Shown: piece after piece, positions 1 through 9,508 of the stretch
Position numbering within the stretch: position 1 is the first letter of the stretch
Layout: every line of letters begins with the position of its first letter
Assembly (NCBI RefSeq): GCF_004851605.1
Contig: NZ_CP031093.1
Location: 1,488,001 to 1,552,000, forward strand
Origin: Hydrocarboniclastica marina
GTDB lineage: Bacteria; Pseudomonadota; Gammaproteobacteria; Pseudomonadales; Oleiphilaceae
Length of the DNA stretch: 64,000 nt
Direction: 5' to 3'
The notes under the pieces: generated by a model
Database searches by the model: none
What the model was told of the DNA's origin: nothing
The model's input: only the letters and a program-made list of their open reading frames with translations
Position numbers and translations under genes: made by a program

Positions 1-389
1 GCTCGGTTTCTGCAGGCATGTCTATTTACGACACGATGCAATTCGTCAAGCCTGACGTATCCACGCTATGTGTAGGACAGGCCGCTAGCATGGGTGCGTT
101 TCTGCTCGCCGGTGGTGCTAAAGGAAAGCGTTACTCGCTGCCTCATTCGCGCTTCATGATTCACCAGCCGCTGGGTGGCTACCAGGGTCAGGCGTCAGAC
201 ATCGAGATTCACACCCGCGAAATTCTGAAAATCCGCGAGACGCTTAACCATCGTCTGGCCGAACACACCGGTCAGCCGCTCGAGAAGATAGCAGCGGATA
301 CGGACCGTGATAATTTCATGGATCCTATTCAGGCCAAGGAGTATGGGCTCATCGACGCTGTGCTTGATAAGCGTGGCGATCTTAAATAA
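1..389 (+). CDS. clpP: ATP-dependent Clp protease proteolytic subunit (3' part)
   Basis: This is the C-terminal part of ClpP, the serine peptidase chamber that degrades proteins fed by ClpX or ClpA. The frame is open to the left edge and reads [14 protein letters not shown], an internal ClpP segment, so the ATG at 18 is not the start. The nucleophile serine lies in [11 protein letters not shown], the histidine in FMIHQPLGG and the acidic residue in the TDRDNF stretch, so the whole triad is present in this fragment. The stop is followed 100 bases later by clpX, the usual partner order. Both unfoldase partners are in the window: ClpX next door and ClpA at 51486. The identification is secure; only the N-terminus is missing. 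Confidence 0.97.
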   Translation, partial: SVSAGMSIYDTMQFVKPDVSTLCVGQAASMGAFLLAGGAKGKRYSLPHSRFMIHQPLGGYQGQASDIEIHTREILKIRETLNHRLAEHTGQPLEKIAADTDRDNFMDPIQAKEYGLIDAVLDKRGDLK

Positions 390-489
390 TACTGAGATTG
401 GCCGAGTCTTTTGATGTTGGTGCCAGGGCTGCGGCTTTAGCAGCAAAAAGCCACGACGATCACCGACCGCAAGTAACAGAGGTATTTCA

Positions 490-1776
490 ATGGCAGATGA
501 GAGAAACGGCAGGGGCGACGACAACGGCAAGTTGCTGTACTGCTCGTTTTGCGGCAAAAGTCAGCATGAGGTCCGCAAACTCATTGCAGGGCCTTCGGTT
601 TTCATCTGCGATGAATGCGTTGATCTTTGCAACGACATAATCCGTGAGGAGATTCAGGAGAGCGCGCAGGAAGACACAGGCGACCGGCTGCCATCCCCTC
701 AGGAAATCAAGACGACACTTGACGAGTATGTCATCGGCCAGGACCGAGCCAAGGTCGTCCTGTCGGTAGCTGTTTATAATCACTATAAGCGGTTGCGTTT
801 CGGTGAGGGCAAGGGTGCAGATGTCGAACTCGGTAAGAGTAACATTCTCCTGATCGGACCGACGGGGAGTGGTAAGACCCTGCTGGCTGAAACCCTTGCG
901 CGGATGCTGAATGTTCCGTTTACCATTGCCGACGCTACGACTCTGACAGAGGCGGGCTATGTCGGGGAAGATGTCGAGAACATCATCCAGAAGCTGTTGC
1001 AGAAATGCGATTACGATGTTGAGAAGGCGCAGCGCGGTATTGTCTACATCGATGAGATCGACAAGATCTCCCGGAAGTCTGATAACCCCTCGATCACCCG
1101 GGATGTGTCCGGCGAAGGCGTTCAACAGGCTCTGCTCAAACTGATTGAAGGCACGGTCGCATCTGTGCCGCCGCAGGGTGGCCGTAAACATCCTCAGCAG
1201 GAGTTTCTGCAGGTGGATACGGGCAATGTTCTGTTTATCTGCGGTGGCGCTTTTGCCGGGCTGGACAAGGTTATTCGAGACCGCTCAGAGCGGAGTAGTA
1301 TCGGCTTTTCGGCCAATGTCATAAGCCAACAGAGCCAGAAGACGGCCTCCGACGTGCTGAAAGACGTGGAGACCGAAGACCTCGTAAAATATGGTCTGAT
1401 TCCCGAATTCGTCGGTCGGTTGCCTGTAGTGGCCACACTGGAAGAACTCGACGAAGAGGCCCTTGTGGAGATTCTGACTCAGCCGAAGAATGCTCTGACC
1501 AAACAGTTCCAGAAGCTCTTCGAGATGGAGGATGTGGAACTGGACTTCAGGGAAGACGCGTTACGGGCTGTTGCTCGTAAAGGGATGGAGCGGAAAACCG
1601 GTGCACGAGGCCTGCGCTCGATCATGGAAGCGGTACTTCTGGACACTATGTACCAGATTCCGTCTGAGACTGGTGTATGTAAAGTCGTGATCGACGAGAG
1701 CGTGATTCGCGGCGACTCTGACCCGATCAAGATTTACTCTAATACGGAACAGGCCAAGGCCGTCCCGGAAGATTAA
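490..1776 (+). CDS. clpX: ATP-dependent Clp protease ATP-binding subunit ClpX
   Basis: ClpX is the AAA+ unfoldase that recognises tagged substrates and threads them into ClpP in the cytoplasm. The 428 residues show an N-terminal four-cysteine zinc-binding domain (CSFCG near residue 18 and CDECVDLC near 40), Walker A GPTGSGKT near 120, Walker [10 protein letters not shown] near 185, the pore loop region GYVGEDVE, and the sensor-2 GARGLRSI near 370. The length matches the family. The ATG at 490 follows AGAGG at a good distance. It lies 100 bases after clpP and ends in a strong terminator, so clpP-clpX form one unit separate from lon. Confidence 0.98.
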   Translation: MADERNGRGDDNGKLLYCSFCGKSQHEVRKLIAGPSVFICDECVDLCNDIIREEIQESAQEDTGDRLPSPQEIKTTLDEYVIGQDRAKVVLSVAVYNHYKRLRFGEGKGADVELGKSNILLIGPTGSGKTLLAETLARMLNVPFTIADATTLTEAGYVGEDVENIIQKLLQKCDYDVEKAQRGIVYIDEIDKISRKSDNPSITRDVSGEGVQQALLKLIEGTVASVPPQGGRKHPQQEFLQVDTGNVLFICGGAFAGLDKVIRDRSERSSIGFSANVISQQSQKTASDVLKDVETEDLVKYGLIPEFVGRLPVVATLEELDEEALVEILTQPKNALTKQFQKLFEMEDVELDFREDALRAVARKGMERKTGARGLRSIMEAVLLDTMYQIPSETGVCKVVIDESVIRGDSDPIKIYSNTEQAKAVPED

Positions 1777-1790
1777 TAGTCGTTACCGAA

Positions 1791-1850
1791 ACGCCCGCTA
1801 TTCGCTGCAGTGCTACGTCGTAGTTGCTACAGTGATAGGCGGGCTTTTTT
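1791..1850 (+). terminator. Rho-independent terminator after clpX
   Basis: A long imperfect hairpin has outer arms GCCCGC and GCGGGC. Its inner arms pair GCTGCAGTGCTAC with GTAGTTGCTACAG. The hairpin ends in six T. It begins 15 bases after the clpX stop and separates clpPX from lon. Confidence 0.85.
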
Positions 1851-1885
1851 GCGTATAGAGGCTACAGATTAGAAGTTCTTCCGAC

Positions 1886-1916
1886 ATTGTAATTTCGCAT
1901 TCCGCCCCCAATTTAT
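1886..1916 (+). promoter_or_regulatory. Possible sigma-32 (heat-shock) promoter of lon
   Basis: The bases ATTGTAA (1886-1892) and CCCCAATTTA (from 1906) are separated by 13 bases. They resemble the sigma-32 elements CTTGAA and CCCCATNTA. lon is a classical heat-shock gene, and this lies about 115 bases before its start. The -35 half is imperfect, so this is a suggestion. Confidence 0.4.
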
Positions 1917-2031
1917 ATCATCTGCCATACTTAAGGAGGCTCTTGAGTAACGCCTATCGTGGCGTAGGGGCGATCCAGCCGGTTGCCATTTTCACTCCGG
2001 TAATACACCGGCTCCAGTAAGAGGAAACGCC

Positions 2032-4449
2032 ATGACCGATCTGAATCAGGCAGCGCCGTTTGAACAATATCCCATGCTGCCGTTGCGCGACGTTGTCGTG
2101 TTCCCGCACATGGTTGTACCGTTGTTTGTCGGGCGTGACAAGTCGATCAAAGCCCTCGAGGCGGCGATGGACGGCACCAAGAGGATTCTTCTGGTTGCCC
2201 AGCGCGATGCTGGAACCGATGATCCCGAAGCTGGTGACATATACCCCGTCGGCACCCTGGCCACCGTCCTGCAGATGCTGCGTTTACCAGACGGTACCGT
2301 GAAGGTCCTGGTAGAAGGTAACACCCGGGCCAGAATCGACGAGATAGCCGAAGGGCCTTACCTGTCTGCGCTGGTAGAGGAAATAAACGACCAGCGCGTG
2401 GAAGAGCGCGAAGGGGAGATACTGGTCCGCACGCTACGGGAAGAGTTTGAGAAATTTGTGAAACTCTCCAAAAAAGTGCCGTCCGAGGTCAGCAATTCCC
2501 TGAGCGGCATAGAGGATATTAATCGCCTGGCGGACACGATGGCGGCTCATCTGGAGCTTAAGATTCCAGAAAAGCAGGCGCTGCTTGAAGATGTCGACAT
2601 TCACAAACGGGTGGAGACGCTGCTTGGCAAGCTCGACAGTGAAATTGATCTTATCGAAGTTGAGCGGCGCATCCGCGGCCGGGTGAAGAAACAGATGGAG
2701 CGCAGTCAGCGCGAGTATTACCTGAGCGAGCAGATGAAGGCCATCCAGAAAGAGATGGGCCAGATGGGAGAAGGTGGCGGCGACTTCGAAGAGCTGGAGC
2801 AGCGCATAGAAGCCGCAGGCATGCCCCAGGAAGCGCGCAAAAAGGCCGACGCCGAACTCAATAAGCTGAAGATGATGTCGCCCATGTCGGCAGAAGCCAC
2901 AGTGGTCCGGGGCTACATTGACTGGCTGCTGGCCATGCCGTGGAAGAAGCGTAGCCGGGTGCGCCATGATATTGACCGCGCGCGGGACATCCTGGATGAA
3001 GACCATTACGGGCTGGACGAGGTCAAGGAACGCATCCTCGAATACCTGGCCGTCCAGAACCGTGTGCGCAAACTCAAAGGCCCGGTGCTGTGTCTTGTGG
3101 GTCCCCCGGGCGTCGGCAAAACATCTCTGGGCCGCTCTCTCGCACGCGCTACAAACCGTCAATACACCCGCATGGCGCTAGGCGGCGTACGTGATGAGGC
3201 TGAAATACGGGGTCACCGGCGCACTTACATTGGCGCGTTACCCGGCAAGATGCTGCAGAAGCTCTCCAAGGTCGGTGTGCGCAATCCGCTCTTCCTCCTT
3301 GATGAGATCGACAAGATGGGGATGGATCATCGCGGTGATCCCGCGTCGGCGCTTCTGGAGGTGCTTGACCCGGAACAGAACCATACTTTCAGCGACCACT
3401 ACCTCGAGGTTGATTTTGATCTGTCGGATGTGATGTTTGTCTGCACCTCGAACTCCATGAATATCCCATCGGCTTTGCTTGACCGGATGGAAATCATTCG
3501 GATCCCTGGCTATACCGAGGATGAGAAGGTCAATATTGCCGAGCGCTATCTGCTGCCTAAGCAGCTTGAGGCTAACGGCCTGAAGAAGGGCGAGCTTGAA
3601 GTCCCGGACGAAACAATGCGGGCGCTGGTGAGGTACTACACCCGGGAGGCGGGTGTGCGGAACCTTGAGCGTGAGATAGCCAAGCTCTGCCGCAAAATCG
3701 TGCGGGAGAACGTGGAGAAGAAAGCGGTCGAACTACGTGTTCTGCAGCCCGATGATCTTGAAGCCTACTCGGGCGTCCGTAAGTTCAAGTACGGCCTGGC
3801 GGAGGAAAAGAACGAAGTCGGGCAGGTGACTGGCTTGGCCTGGACCCAGGTAGGGGGGGAGCTGCTGACCATTGAGTGCGCACTCACTAAAGGCAAGGGT
3901 CGGGTTGTCAAGACGGGTTCGCTGGGTGATGTCATGCAAGAGTCCATTCAAGCAGCTCTGACGGTGGTTCGGAGTCGGGCGCCAGGGCTCGGTATTGCTG
4001 ATGATTTTCACGAAAAGCAGGACCTTCACGTTCACGTACCTGAAGGGGCAACGCCAAAAGACGGTCCAAGCGCAGGTATCGCGATGTGTACAGCACTGGT
4101 TTCGGCCCTTACGGGCATCCCCGTCCGGGCCGATGTTGCGATGACCGGTGAAATTACTCTGCGTGGAAAGGTGCTGATGATTGGCGGTCTGAAGGAGAAG
4201 TTACTGGCCGCGCACAGGGGCGGTATAAAGACCGTTATTATCCCCGAGGAGAACATGCGGGATCTTAGGGAAATACCCGCTAACATAAAGGAATCATTGG
4301 AAATTCGTCCTGCGAAATGGATCGATGAAGTGCTCGATATTGCGCTTGCGTATCAGCCTGAGCCCCACGCAGTCGGGCCTAAGACAGAGGGTGGGTCCAA
4401 CCCCCGGGAGGATGGAAGTGAGAGTGAGGAGCGCGTGAACACCCACTGA
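2032..4449 (+). CDS. lon: Lon protease
   Basis: Lon is the cytoplasmic ATP-dependent protease for misfolded and regulatory proteins. The 805 residues contain the N-terminal LON substrate domain ([13 protein letters not shown] near 13), a coiled middle region, Walker [12 protein letters not shown] near 360, Walker [10 protein letters not shown], and the C-terminal protease domain. The catalytic dyad is visible: Ser680 in PKDGPSAG and Lys723 in GGLKEK, spaced 43 apart as in E. coli. The start ATG follows AGAGGAAACGCC. The C-terminus carries a 30-residue hydrophilic tail rich in E, G and S. It stands alone between the clpX terminator and the hupB promoter. Confidence 0.98.
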   Translation: MTDLNQAAPFEQYPMLPLRDVVVFPHMVVPLFVGRDKSIKALEAAMDGTKRILLVAQRDAGTDDPEAGDIYPVGTLATVLQMLRLPDGTVKVLVEGNTRARIDEIAEGPYLSALVEEINDQRVEEREGEILVRTLREEFEKFVKLSKKVPSEVSNSLSGIEDINRLADTMAAHLELKIPEKQALLEDVDIHKRVETLLGKLDSEIDLIEVERRIRGRVKKQMERSQREYYLSEQMKAIQKEMGQMGEGGGDFEELEQRIEAAGMPQEARKKADAELNKLKMMSPMSAEATVVRGYIDWLLAMPWKKRSRVRHDIDRARDILDEDHYGLDEVKERILEYLAVQNRVRKLKGPVLCLVGPPGVGKTSLGRSLARATNRQYTRMALGGVRDEAEIRGHRRTYIGALPGKMLQKLSKVGVRNPLFLLDEIDKMGMDHRGDPASALLEVLDPEQNHTFSDHYLEVDFDLSDVMFVCTSNSMNIPSALLDRMEIIRIPGYTEDEKVNIAERYLLPKQLEANGLKKGELEVPDETMRALVRYYTREAGVRNLEREIAKLCRKIVRENVEKKAVELRVLQPDDLEAYSGVRKFKYGLAEEKNEVGQVTGLAWTQVGGELLTIECALTKGKGRVVKTGSLGDVMQESIQAALTVVRSRAPGLGIADDFHEKQDLHVHVPEGATPKDGPSAGIAMCTALVSALTGIPVRADVAMTGEITLRGKVLMIGGLKEKLLAAHRGGIKTVIIPEENMRDLREIPANIKESLEIRPAKWIDEVLDIALAYQPEPHAVGPKTEGGSNPREDGSESEERVNTH

Positions 4450-4464
4450 AAGCTTGCGCTTCGG

Positions 4465-4494
4465 TTGACACCGATTCAGAGCCGTTGGTATAAC
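4465..4494 (+). promoter_or_regulatory. Sigma-70 promoter of hupB
   Basis: A perfect -35 TTGACA (4465-4470) and a -10 TATAAC (4489-4494) are separated by 18 bases. Transcription would start near 4501 and leave a leader of about 160 bases before hupB. It lies only 15 bases after the lon stop, so hupB has its own strong promoter. Confidence 0.7.
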
Positions 4495-4664
4495 TACTTT
4501 CGTCGTGAGGCAGCCAGTACCAAGGGCTCCGGCGCAATTCGCTAGCTTAATTGGGATGCAAGTTCAACAATGGAATTCTCCGGATTGCTGTGCCATAGTC
4601 GGAGGCGGCCAGAAACAACAAACCAAAAGCTCACATCTCTAATCAGAAATCGAAGGGGTTTAGT

Positions 4665-4937
4665 GTGAATAAGTCTGAATTGATCGACTCTATTGCAGCT
4701 TCAGCAGATATTTCCAAGGCCGCCGCCGGGCGCGCGCTTGACGCAATGACCAGTTCCATTACTGACGCGCTCAAGCAAGGTGACCAGGTTACTTTGATCG
4801 GCTTTGGTACCTTCCAGGTGAAGGAGCGCGCTGCTCGCACTGGTCGCAATCCCCAAACCGGCGCGGAGATCAAGATTCCGGCCTCAAAAGTTCCGGGCTT
4901 CAAGGCCGGTAAGTCCCTTAAGGACTCTGTAAAGTAA
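4665..4937 (+). CDS. hupB: DNA-binding protein HU-beta
   Basis: HU is a small nucleoid protein that bends DNA as a dimer. The 90-residue product has the complete HU/IHF fold: an N-terminal helical dimerisation part ([17 protein letters not shown]), the [13 protein letters not shown] beta region and the RNPQTG arm tip with its conserved proline. It begins with GTG at 4665 after AAGGGG; no ATG is available in the conserved N-terminal region. Position after lon is the standard arrangement and supports HU-beta over IHF. A consensus sigma-70 promoter lies at 4465 and a terminator at 5035. Confidence 0.96.
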   Translation: MNKSELIDSIAASADISKAAAGRALDAMTSSITDALKQGDQVTLIGFGTFQVKERAARTGRNPQTGAEIKIPASKVPGFKAGKSLKDSVK

Positions 4938-5034
4938 GACATATCTGATTTGGTCCAGCGCTTCGGACCGGGAACCAGGCATCCCTCACACCGGGGCGCA
5001 ATTGAACTGTTAACGATCTATTCATGGACCCGAA

Positions 5035-5066
5035 GGGCGCATTCTTACCGGATGCGCCTTTTTTTT
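5035..5066 (+). terminator. Rho-independent terminator after hupB
   Basis: The stem GGCGCAT/ATGCGCC has an eight-base loop and is followed by eight T. It sits about 100 bases downstream of the hupB stop. The spacer 4938-5034 shows no recognisable gene. Confidence 0.85.
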
Positions 5067-5150
5067 CGCAACCGGAAGGCAAGATCTCCCGATAGCGTAG
5101 CAATCGCTAGCTCATCTGGAGCAACTGCCGCAAACTGTGTGTTGGTTCGT

Positions 5151-5179
5151 TTGTTGCCGTACGCTTGAGCAGCTAAAAT
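5151..5179 (+). promoter_or_regulatory. Candidate sigma-70 promoter of ppiD
   Basis: TTGTTG at 5151-5156 and TAAAAT at 5174-5179 are separated by exactly 17 bases. They lie about 105 bases before the ppiD start and after the hupB terminator. The -10 is good and the -35 is poor. The rest of 5067-5283 shows nothing further. Confidence 0.4.
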
Positions 5180-5283
5180 CCGCCAACGCGAAGGCAAAGC
5201 TCAGCCGTTGGCAAACGGTATAAGCAAGAGCTTGCCTGCTCACTCCAAAAATGGTCGCCGCCTCACAACGTGTCGAGAACAGC

Positions 5284-7161
5284 ATGCTTCAGGATATTCG
5301 GGATAATTCCCAAAGCACTATCGCAAAAATCATCGTCGTAGCCGTCATCGTCTCGCTTTCGATATTTGGTGTGGACGCCATTATCGGTGGGTTCGGAGGG
5401 GAGCCGGCTGTTGCGACGGTCAACGGTAACGACATTACTGAGCGCGAGTATCAGCGGGCGGTGCAGACGCGGCGTCAGCAAATCCTTTCGGAAATGGAAC
5501 GCCCGGATCCCACCTTGCTTGATGAAGGGGCGATCAATCGCGAAGTGTTGGAGATAATGATCAACCGTTCGCTGATCTATCAGGATGCAAAGGATCGCGG
5601 CCTCGAGCTTTCCGATGCAGAGATTGACCAACTGATCACTTCGATGCCTGTCTTTCAAGTCGACGGGACGTTCAGCCAAGAACGTTTCCTGGGCCTCGTC
5701 CGAAACCGGGGGATGGGCGTTCAGGAGTTCAGAGATGCCCTCCGTCGCGATTACATCGCAAGCCAGGTTCAGGCGACTGTTGCAGGCAGCACCTTTGCGG
5801 TTCCCGCAACCAGTCGGGAACTGCTTACTCTGCAGCAGCAGCAACGTGAGATCGCAACTCTTACGCTCGAACCGTCGCTGGTCGCTGACGAGATAACAGT
5901 AGAAGAGAGCGAAATCGAGGCCTATTACGGCGACAATGCAGAAGCATTCATGCGGCCGGAAACCGTCGACGTTGCCTGGATCGCGATTGACCGCTCCGAC
6001 TTAAAAGATGCTGTAGAGGTGTCCGAAGACGACCTTCGCGAGCTGTATGAGAAGCGCCTTGCGGGGATGGAGGCACGGGAAGAGCGCCGTTCAGCCCATA
6101 TTCTTCTGGTGCCGGAGAGCGGTGATGAGGTGGCGCAGGAAAGAATAGATGAGGTTCAGCAAGCGCTTGAGCGCGGCGATGATTTTGCAGATGTTGCCGA
6201 GCGCCTCTCAGATGATCCGGGCTCAGCTGACGCTGGCGGCGAGCTAGGTTTTGCGAACCGGGACAGTTTCGACCCAGCTTTTTCTGATGCGCTTTTTGCT
6301 ATTGAAGAAAAGGGTGAGGTGTCGGGGCCGGTAAAAACGTCCTATGGCGTTCATTTCATCAAGCTGCTCGAGACCCGGACCCTCGACAAGCCAGAGTTTG
6401 AGGACTTGCGCGACAATCTCGAAGATGAGATCGCGAGCGAGCGTGCGGATCAGCGCTACATCGAACTGACCGACCGGCTAGCCGATATTTCGTTCTCCGC
6501 CTTTGACCTCGAAGGACCTGCAGCGGAACTTGACCTGGAGGTGCAACACATTGATGGCGTCAGTCGGGAGAGCAACGAGGCGCCTTTTGATCACCAGGGA
6601 CTGATTCGCCAGATTTTTTCCAGTGATGTCCTTGAGGAGGGCAATAACTCAGAAGTGGTAGAGGTTGCGGACGGCTTGTCGGTTGTCGCTCGGGTACGCG
6701 AACATCATCCTGAACAGAAGCTTGCGCTTGAACGGGTAAGAGACGATATCGAGGCAACGCTTCGCGAAAACAAGATCGCCGAAGCGCTGGCAGAACGGGC
6801 AGAAGAGATGCTGGAGCGCTTGCAGCAAGGGGCTGCCCCGGAAGAGGTGGCAGAAGGGATCGACGCGAACTGGACTGCTGGCACGATGGTAAAACGAGAC
6901 TCGCCAGACATCGCGAGCCCGGTGCTCGAAGCCGCGTTTCGTCTGCCTCACCCTGAAGATCAGCCCGTTTACGGTCGTGCGGACGTTCCTGCCGGAGTGA
7001 GCCTGATCCAGCTAAGGGCTGTCGAGGTTCCATCTGTGTCAGCTGACGACCCGCTCATCGCCCAGATCCAGAATATTGTCGCGCGCCAGTACGGAGGCCA
7101 GGTAGCTCAGCTGTACCTGGAGGCCCTCCGGAAAAGTGCCGAGATCGAACGGCTACAATAA
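5284..7161 (+). CDS. ppiD: Periplasmic folding chaperone PpiD (SurA/parvulin type)
   Basis: PpiD is an inner-membrane-anchored chaperone near the Sec translocon that helps newly exported outer-membrane proteins. The 625 residues begin MLQDIRDNSQS, followed by one transmembrane anchor (IIVVAVIVSLSIFGVDAII, about 15-35). A SurA-like chaperone region and a single parvulin rotamase domain follow (RRSAHILL to YGVHFIKLL, about 265-365), then a long C-terminal helical region. I choose ATG 5284 rather than 5251 because homologues start MLQ-IRD and the 11 extra residues look like leader. Ribosome-binding sequence is weak at either. It is placed after hupB, as in Pseudomonas. Confidence 0.93.
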   Translation: MLQDIRDNSQSTIAKIIVVAVIVSLSIFGVDAIIGGFGGEPAVATVNGNDITEREYQRAVQTRRQQILSEMERPDPTLLDEGAINREVLEIMINRSLIYQDAKDRGLELSDAEIDQLITSMPVFQVDGTFSQERFLGLVRNRGMGVQEFRDALRRDYIASQVQATVAGSTFAVPATSRELLTLQQQQREIATLTLEPSLVADEITVEESEIEAYYGDNAEAFMRPETVDVAWIAIDRSDLKDAVEVSEDDLRELYEKRLAGMEAREERRSAHILLVPESGDEVAQERIDEVQQALERGDDFADVAERLSDDPGSADAGGELGFANRDSFDPAFSDALFAIEEKGEVSGPVKTSYGVHFIKLLETRTLDKPEFEDLRDNLEDEIASERADQRYIELTDRLADISFSAFDLEGPAAELDLEVQHIDGVSRESNEAPFDHQGLIRQIFSSDVLEEGNNSEVVEVADGLSVVARVREHHPEQKLALERVRDDIEATLRENKIAEALAERAEEMLERLQQGAAPEEVAEGIDANWTAGTMVKRDSPDIASPVLEAAFRLPHPEDQPVYGRADVPAGVSLIQLRAVEVPSVSADDPLIAQIQNIVARQYGGQVAQLYLEALRKSAEIERLQ

Positions 7162-7561
7162 CTGTATCGTGACAGTGGGCCCCGGCCTGAGCGTATCCCG
7201 CTTCGTGCCGGTTTGTTTGGGTCAGAACTTGTTCATTAGGAAGCTGAAGAATCATTGGCTGACCCGGGTATCTGCCTGCGGCCCTTGCACGGCAAGGGCT
7301 GTTGATTTGAGTACCAGTTATCTTTAAGAGAGTTTCATTTTGGGTATCGTGGCCTAACGCGAAGTGCTCAGCCTGAGTGTGCTTTGCACACGTGGTAAGT
7401 CGTGAAGAGCACTCGGCGCTTTCTGTAAACCGGCGGTAAGGAAACGAAGGTGTCGGAACTCTGCATAGTACCCGGGGATGTCTTGGCCCATGATCAGCAT
7501 CGACCGGTACCATTCGCTTTGCCCTCCAGCGGTCTAGTTCAGCCACAGGGATCAATCTGAC
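7162..7561 (+). other. Intergenic region with a hairpin after ppiD
   Basis: No gene is supported in these 400 bases. An eight-base-pair hairpin, GCCCTTGC/GCAAGGGC with a three-base loop, lies at 7281-7299. It is followed by TGTTGATTT and may end the ppiD transcript, although the T-run is poor. The promoter of the following peptidase operon should lie in the second half, but no convincing -35/-10 pair was found. Confidence 0.5.
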
Positions 7562-8362
7562 ATGATAATGGTCTTGGCGGGTTCACTGCTCACGTTCAAT
7601 CTTTTCCATGAAACAATGGCCGTAGAGCCGTTTGAGCGGAGCGCTATTGCGATAGAGCAGCGCGTGGACGGAAGCAATCATGACCTTCTCAATAGAGTTA
7701 AAGTCGAGCCGCTAGTTGAACAAAAGTATCGCAACATAGTCAGGCAGGCGTATGACTACAGTTGTGGTGCCGCAGCCCTGACCACGATTTTGCGGTTCTA
7801 CCTGGGCCGGAATCTGCAGGAGCGGCAGGTCATGGAAGGGCTGCTCCATTACGGTGAAAGCGAGAGAATCGTTCAGCGTCGCGCCTTTTCCATGCTGGAT
7901 ATGAAGCGGCTTGTTACGGCACTAGGTTACCCCGCTGGCGGTTTTCGGGCTTCTCTTGAGGATCTTACCGGGCTTGACCACCCAGCTATTGTTCCCATAA
8001 CCCACGCAGGTTTTAAACATTTCGTCGTCGTCAGGGCGGTCCGGGACGGGCGTGTTTTTATCGCTGACCCGGCCGTAGGCAATTTGTCCTTTACCATTGC
8101 TCAATTTGAAGAAAAGTGGGATGACCAAGTGCTTTTCATTGTCTTCCCCGGGGGTAACAAGCCTGTTGATGCGTTGGAACTAAGGGAAGAAGACCTGCGT
8201 TTTGTCGACGACCAGACCTTCACTCTGATGGCCATGCAACGGCTGCCTGAATTCCATGAGGCGACCCAACGACGCCTCCAGAACGAGTTGGAAAGACAGA
8301 AGAATAATCCTGACGGGTCCGCCGAAAACACGCGCAAGCAGCTGCATTTCCGTCGTAATTGA
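7562..8362 (+). CDS. C39 family cysteine peptidase (FapD-like)
   Basis: This is a C39 (bacteriocin-leader-peptidase type) papain-like domain without an attached ABC transporter. The 266 residues start with a hydrophobic segment (about 2-20) that could be a signal peptide or anchor. The domain follows at about 60-200, with the oxyanion glutamine Q62, nucleophile C68 in DYSCGAAAL, H153 in FKHFVVV and D169 in IADPA all present. The C-terminus is charged. AGGG lies 11 bases before ATG 7562. It leads a probable operon with the barrel protein at 8457. In Pseudomonas the amyloid gene cluster fap has a C39-type peptidase (FapD) beside a barrel exporter (FapF); the parallel is inference. The natural substrate is unknown. 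Confidence 0.8.
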   Translation: MIMVLAGSLLTFNLFHETMAVEPFERSAIAIEQRVDGSNHDLLNRVKVEPLVEQKYRNIVRQAYDYSCGAAALTTILRFYLGRNLQERQVMEGLLHYGESERIVQRRAFSMLDMKRLVTALGYPAGGFRASLEDLTGLDHPAIVPITHAGFKHFVVVRAVRDGRVFIADPAVGNLSFTIAQFEEKWDDQVLFIVFPGGNKPVDALELREEDLRFVDDQTFTLMAMQRLPEFHEATQRRLQNELERQKNNPDGSAENTRKQLHFRRN

Positions 8363-8456
8363 TCAGTTCAAGGCAGCCGTTTACTGAACTCTTGACCTTC
8401 ATGCTCAGTTAATGGCCGATAAAAATAATGAACCTTTTCAGGAAAAGGGAGTTGGG

Positions 8457-9473
8457 ATGAAACCTTGGGTCTTACGGAGTCTGTGTCTCTGTTTAACGCT
8501 CTCGCCTTTACAGGCCCTGGCGCAAGAACAGGAAGACACCAGTAGTGTCGATGAAGCCCGGGAAGCCTTGTCGCGTCAGGAGGAGGATGAGGATACCAGT
8601 CGCCAGTTGGAAGAGGTTTTTCAGGCAGCTGAGGAAAATTATTCCTTGTTGAAAGCCGGCAGCATGTCGCTGAAGTATTCCTTTGACTATGACTACACTG
8701 GCGACCAGCGCATTGATCTGGAGCTCGTAAATAATTCGATCCGAAACCTTGACGTCACCCCGAGCGCCACTCATAAGTTTACCAACTCCTTTTCTTTCGA
8801 CTACGGGCTGCTCAATAACGTAACGCTGGGCGTTCGGGTTCCTTTTGTAGTGAAATACGATACTCAGGATGACACCCAGGTGTCGGACCTGGGTGACTTG
8901 TCGTTCACTACGCGGTGGCAGCCGCTGCCCTATGTTCCTGGTACAACGTCAATCACCCTCTACGGCAGCCTGAATTCCAAAACAGGGGTCAGTCCGTATG
9001 AGATCGATATAAATCGCCAGTTGTCGACGGGCAGTGGCTATTACACCGTCTCGGGTGGCGCCAGCCTGTCAAAAGTGCTGGATCCCGTGGTTATTTATGG
9101 ATCTGTGGGGCTGGCTTATTCAGTCAAGGAAGAGGATGTCAACCAGGTTCGTGGCAGTCGATTGCTCGACTCAGTAGAACCAGGCTTCGGGTTGAACGGC
9201 TCTGCCGGGTTTGCGTACTCGCTATCCTACGATATTTCGCTCAGCGCATCAGTTCAGGTCGCCTACAACGACGAGACTGTTCTTGAGTTCAGCGACGGTA
9301 GCCAGGCGGTAGCCCAGGATCAGATGACCGGTATCATCAATTTCTCGCTGGGTACCCGTGTATCGGAAACCACAATTATCAATACCAATGTCGGTTTTGG
9401 CCTTACCGAAGATGCCCCTGACTTCAGTATCGGTGTTTCCCTGCCCATCAACCTTGCAGGTCTTAAAGAGTGA
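8457..9473 (+). CDS. Outer-membrane beta-barrel transporter, FapF/MetA-type
   Basis: This is a 338-residue secreted protein. Its signal peptide is cleaved near ALA-QEQ (residue 22). A charged helical, probably coiled-coil stretch follows (about 25-60, SVDEAREALSRQEEDED onward). The remainder is an alternating-residue beta-barrel (FSFDYGLLNNVTLGVRVPF and later strands), ending in a short final strand. An N-terminal helix region ahead of a barrel is the FapF layout, and such proteins are usually called only transporter. ATG 8457 is chosen because GGGAG precedes it and the signal peptide begins there; the in-frame ATG at 8412 adds 15 unlikely residues. It sits 94 bases after the C39 peptidase and 35 before the FadL-like gene. 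Transport substrate is unknown. Confidence 0.65.
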   Translation: MKPWVLRSLCLCLTLSPLQALAQEQEDTSSVDEAREALSRQEEDEDTSRQLEEVFQAAEENYSLLKAGSMSLKYSFDYDYTGDQRIDLELVNNSIRNLDVTPSATHKFTNSFSFDYGLLNNVTLGVRVPFVVKYDTQDDTQVSDLGDLSFTTRWQPLPYVPGTTSITLYGSLNSKTGVSPYEIDINRQLSTGSGYYTVSGGASLSKVLDPVVIYGSVGLAYSVKEEDVNQVRGSRLLDSVEPGFGLNGSAGFAYSLSYDISLSASVQVAYNDETVLEFSDGSQAVAQDQMTGIINFSLGTRVSETTIINTNVGFGLTEDAPDFSIGVSLPINLAGLKE

Positions 9474-9508
9474 CGTTGTTTGCAAGTGCGCGGGAAGGGA
9501 AAAACGAC

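Noticed and set aside
5101-5160. tRNA-like stretch with AGCTCATCTGGAGCA between hupB and ppiD
   Set aside because: The D-arm-like part is followed by no T-arm consensus and no acceptor stem pairing, so it is chance or a very decayed remnant.
5251-5283. Earlier ATG of ppiD adding 11 residues
   Set aside because: No ribosome-binding sequence, and the PpiD family starts at MLQDIRD.
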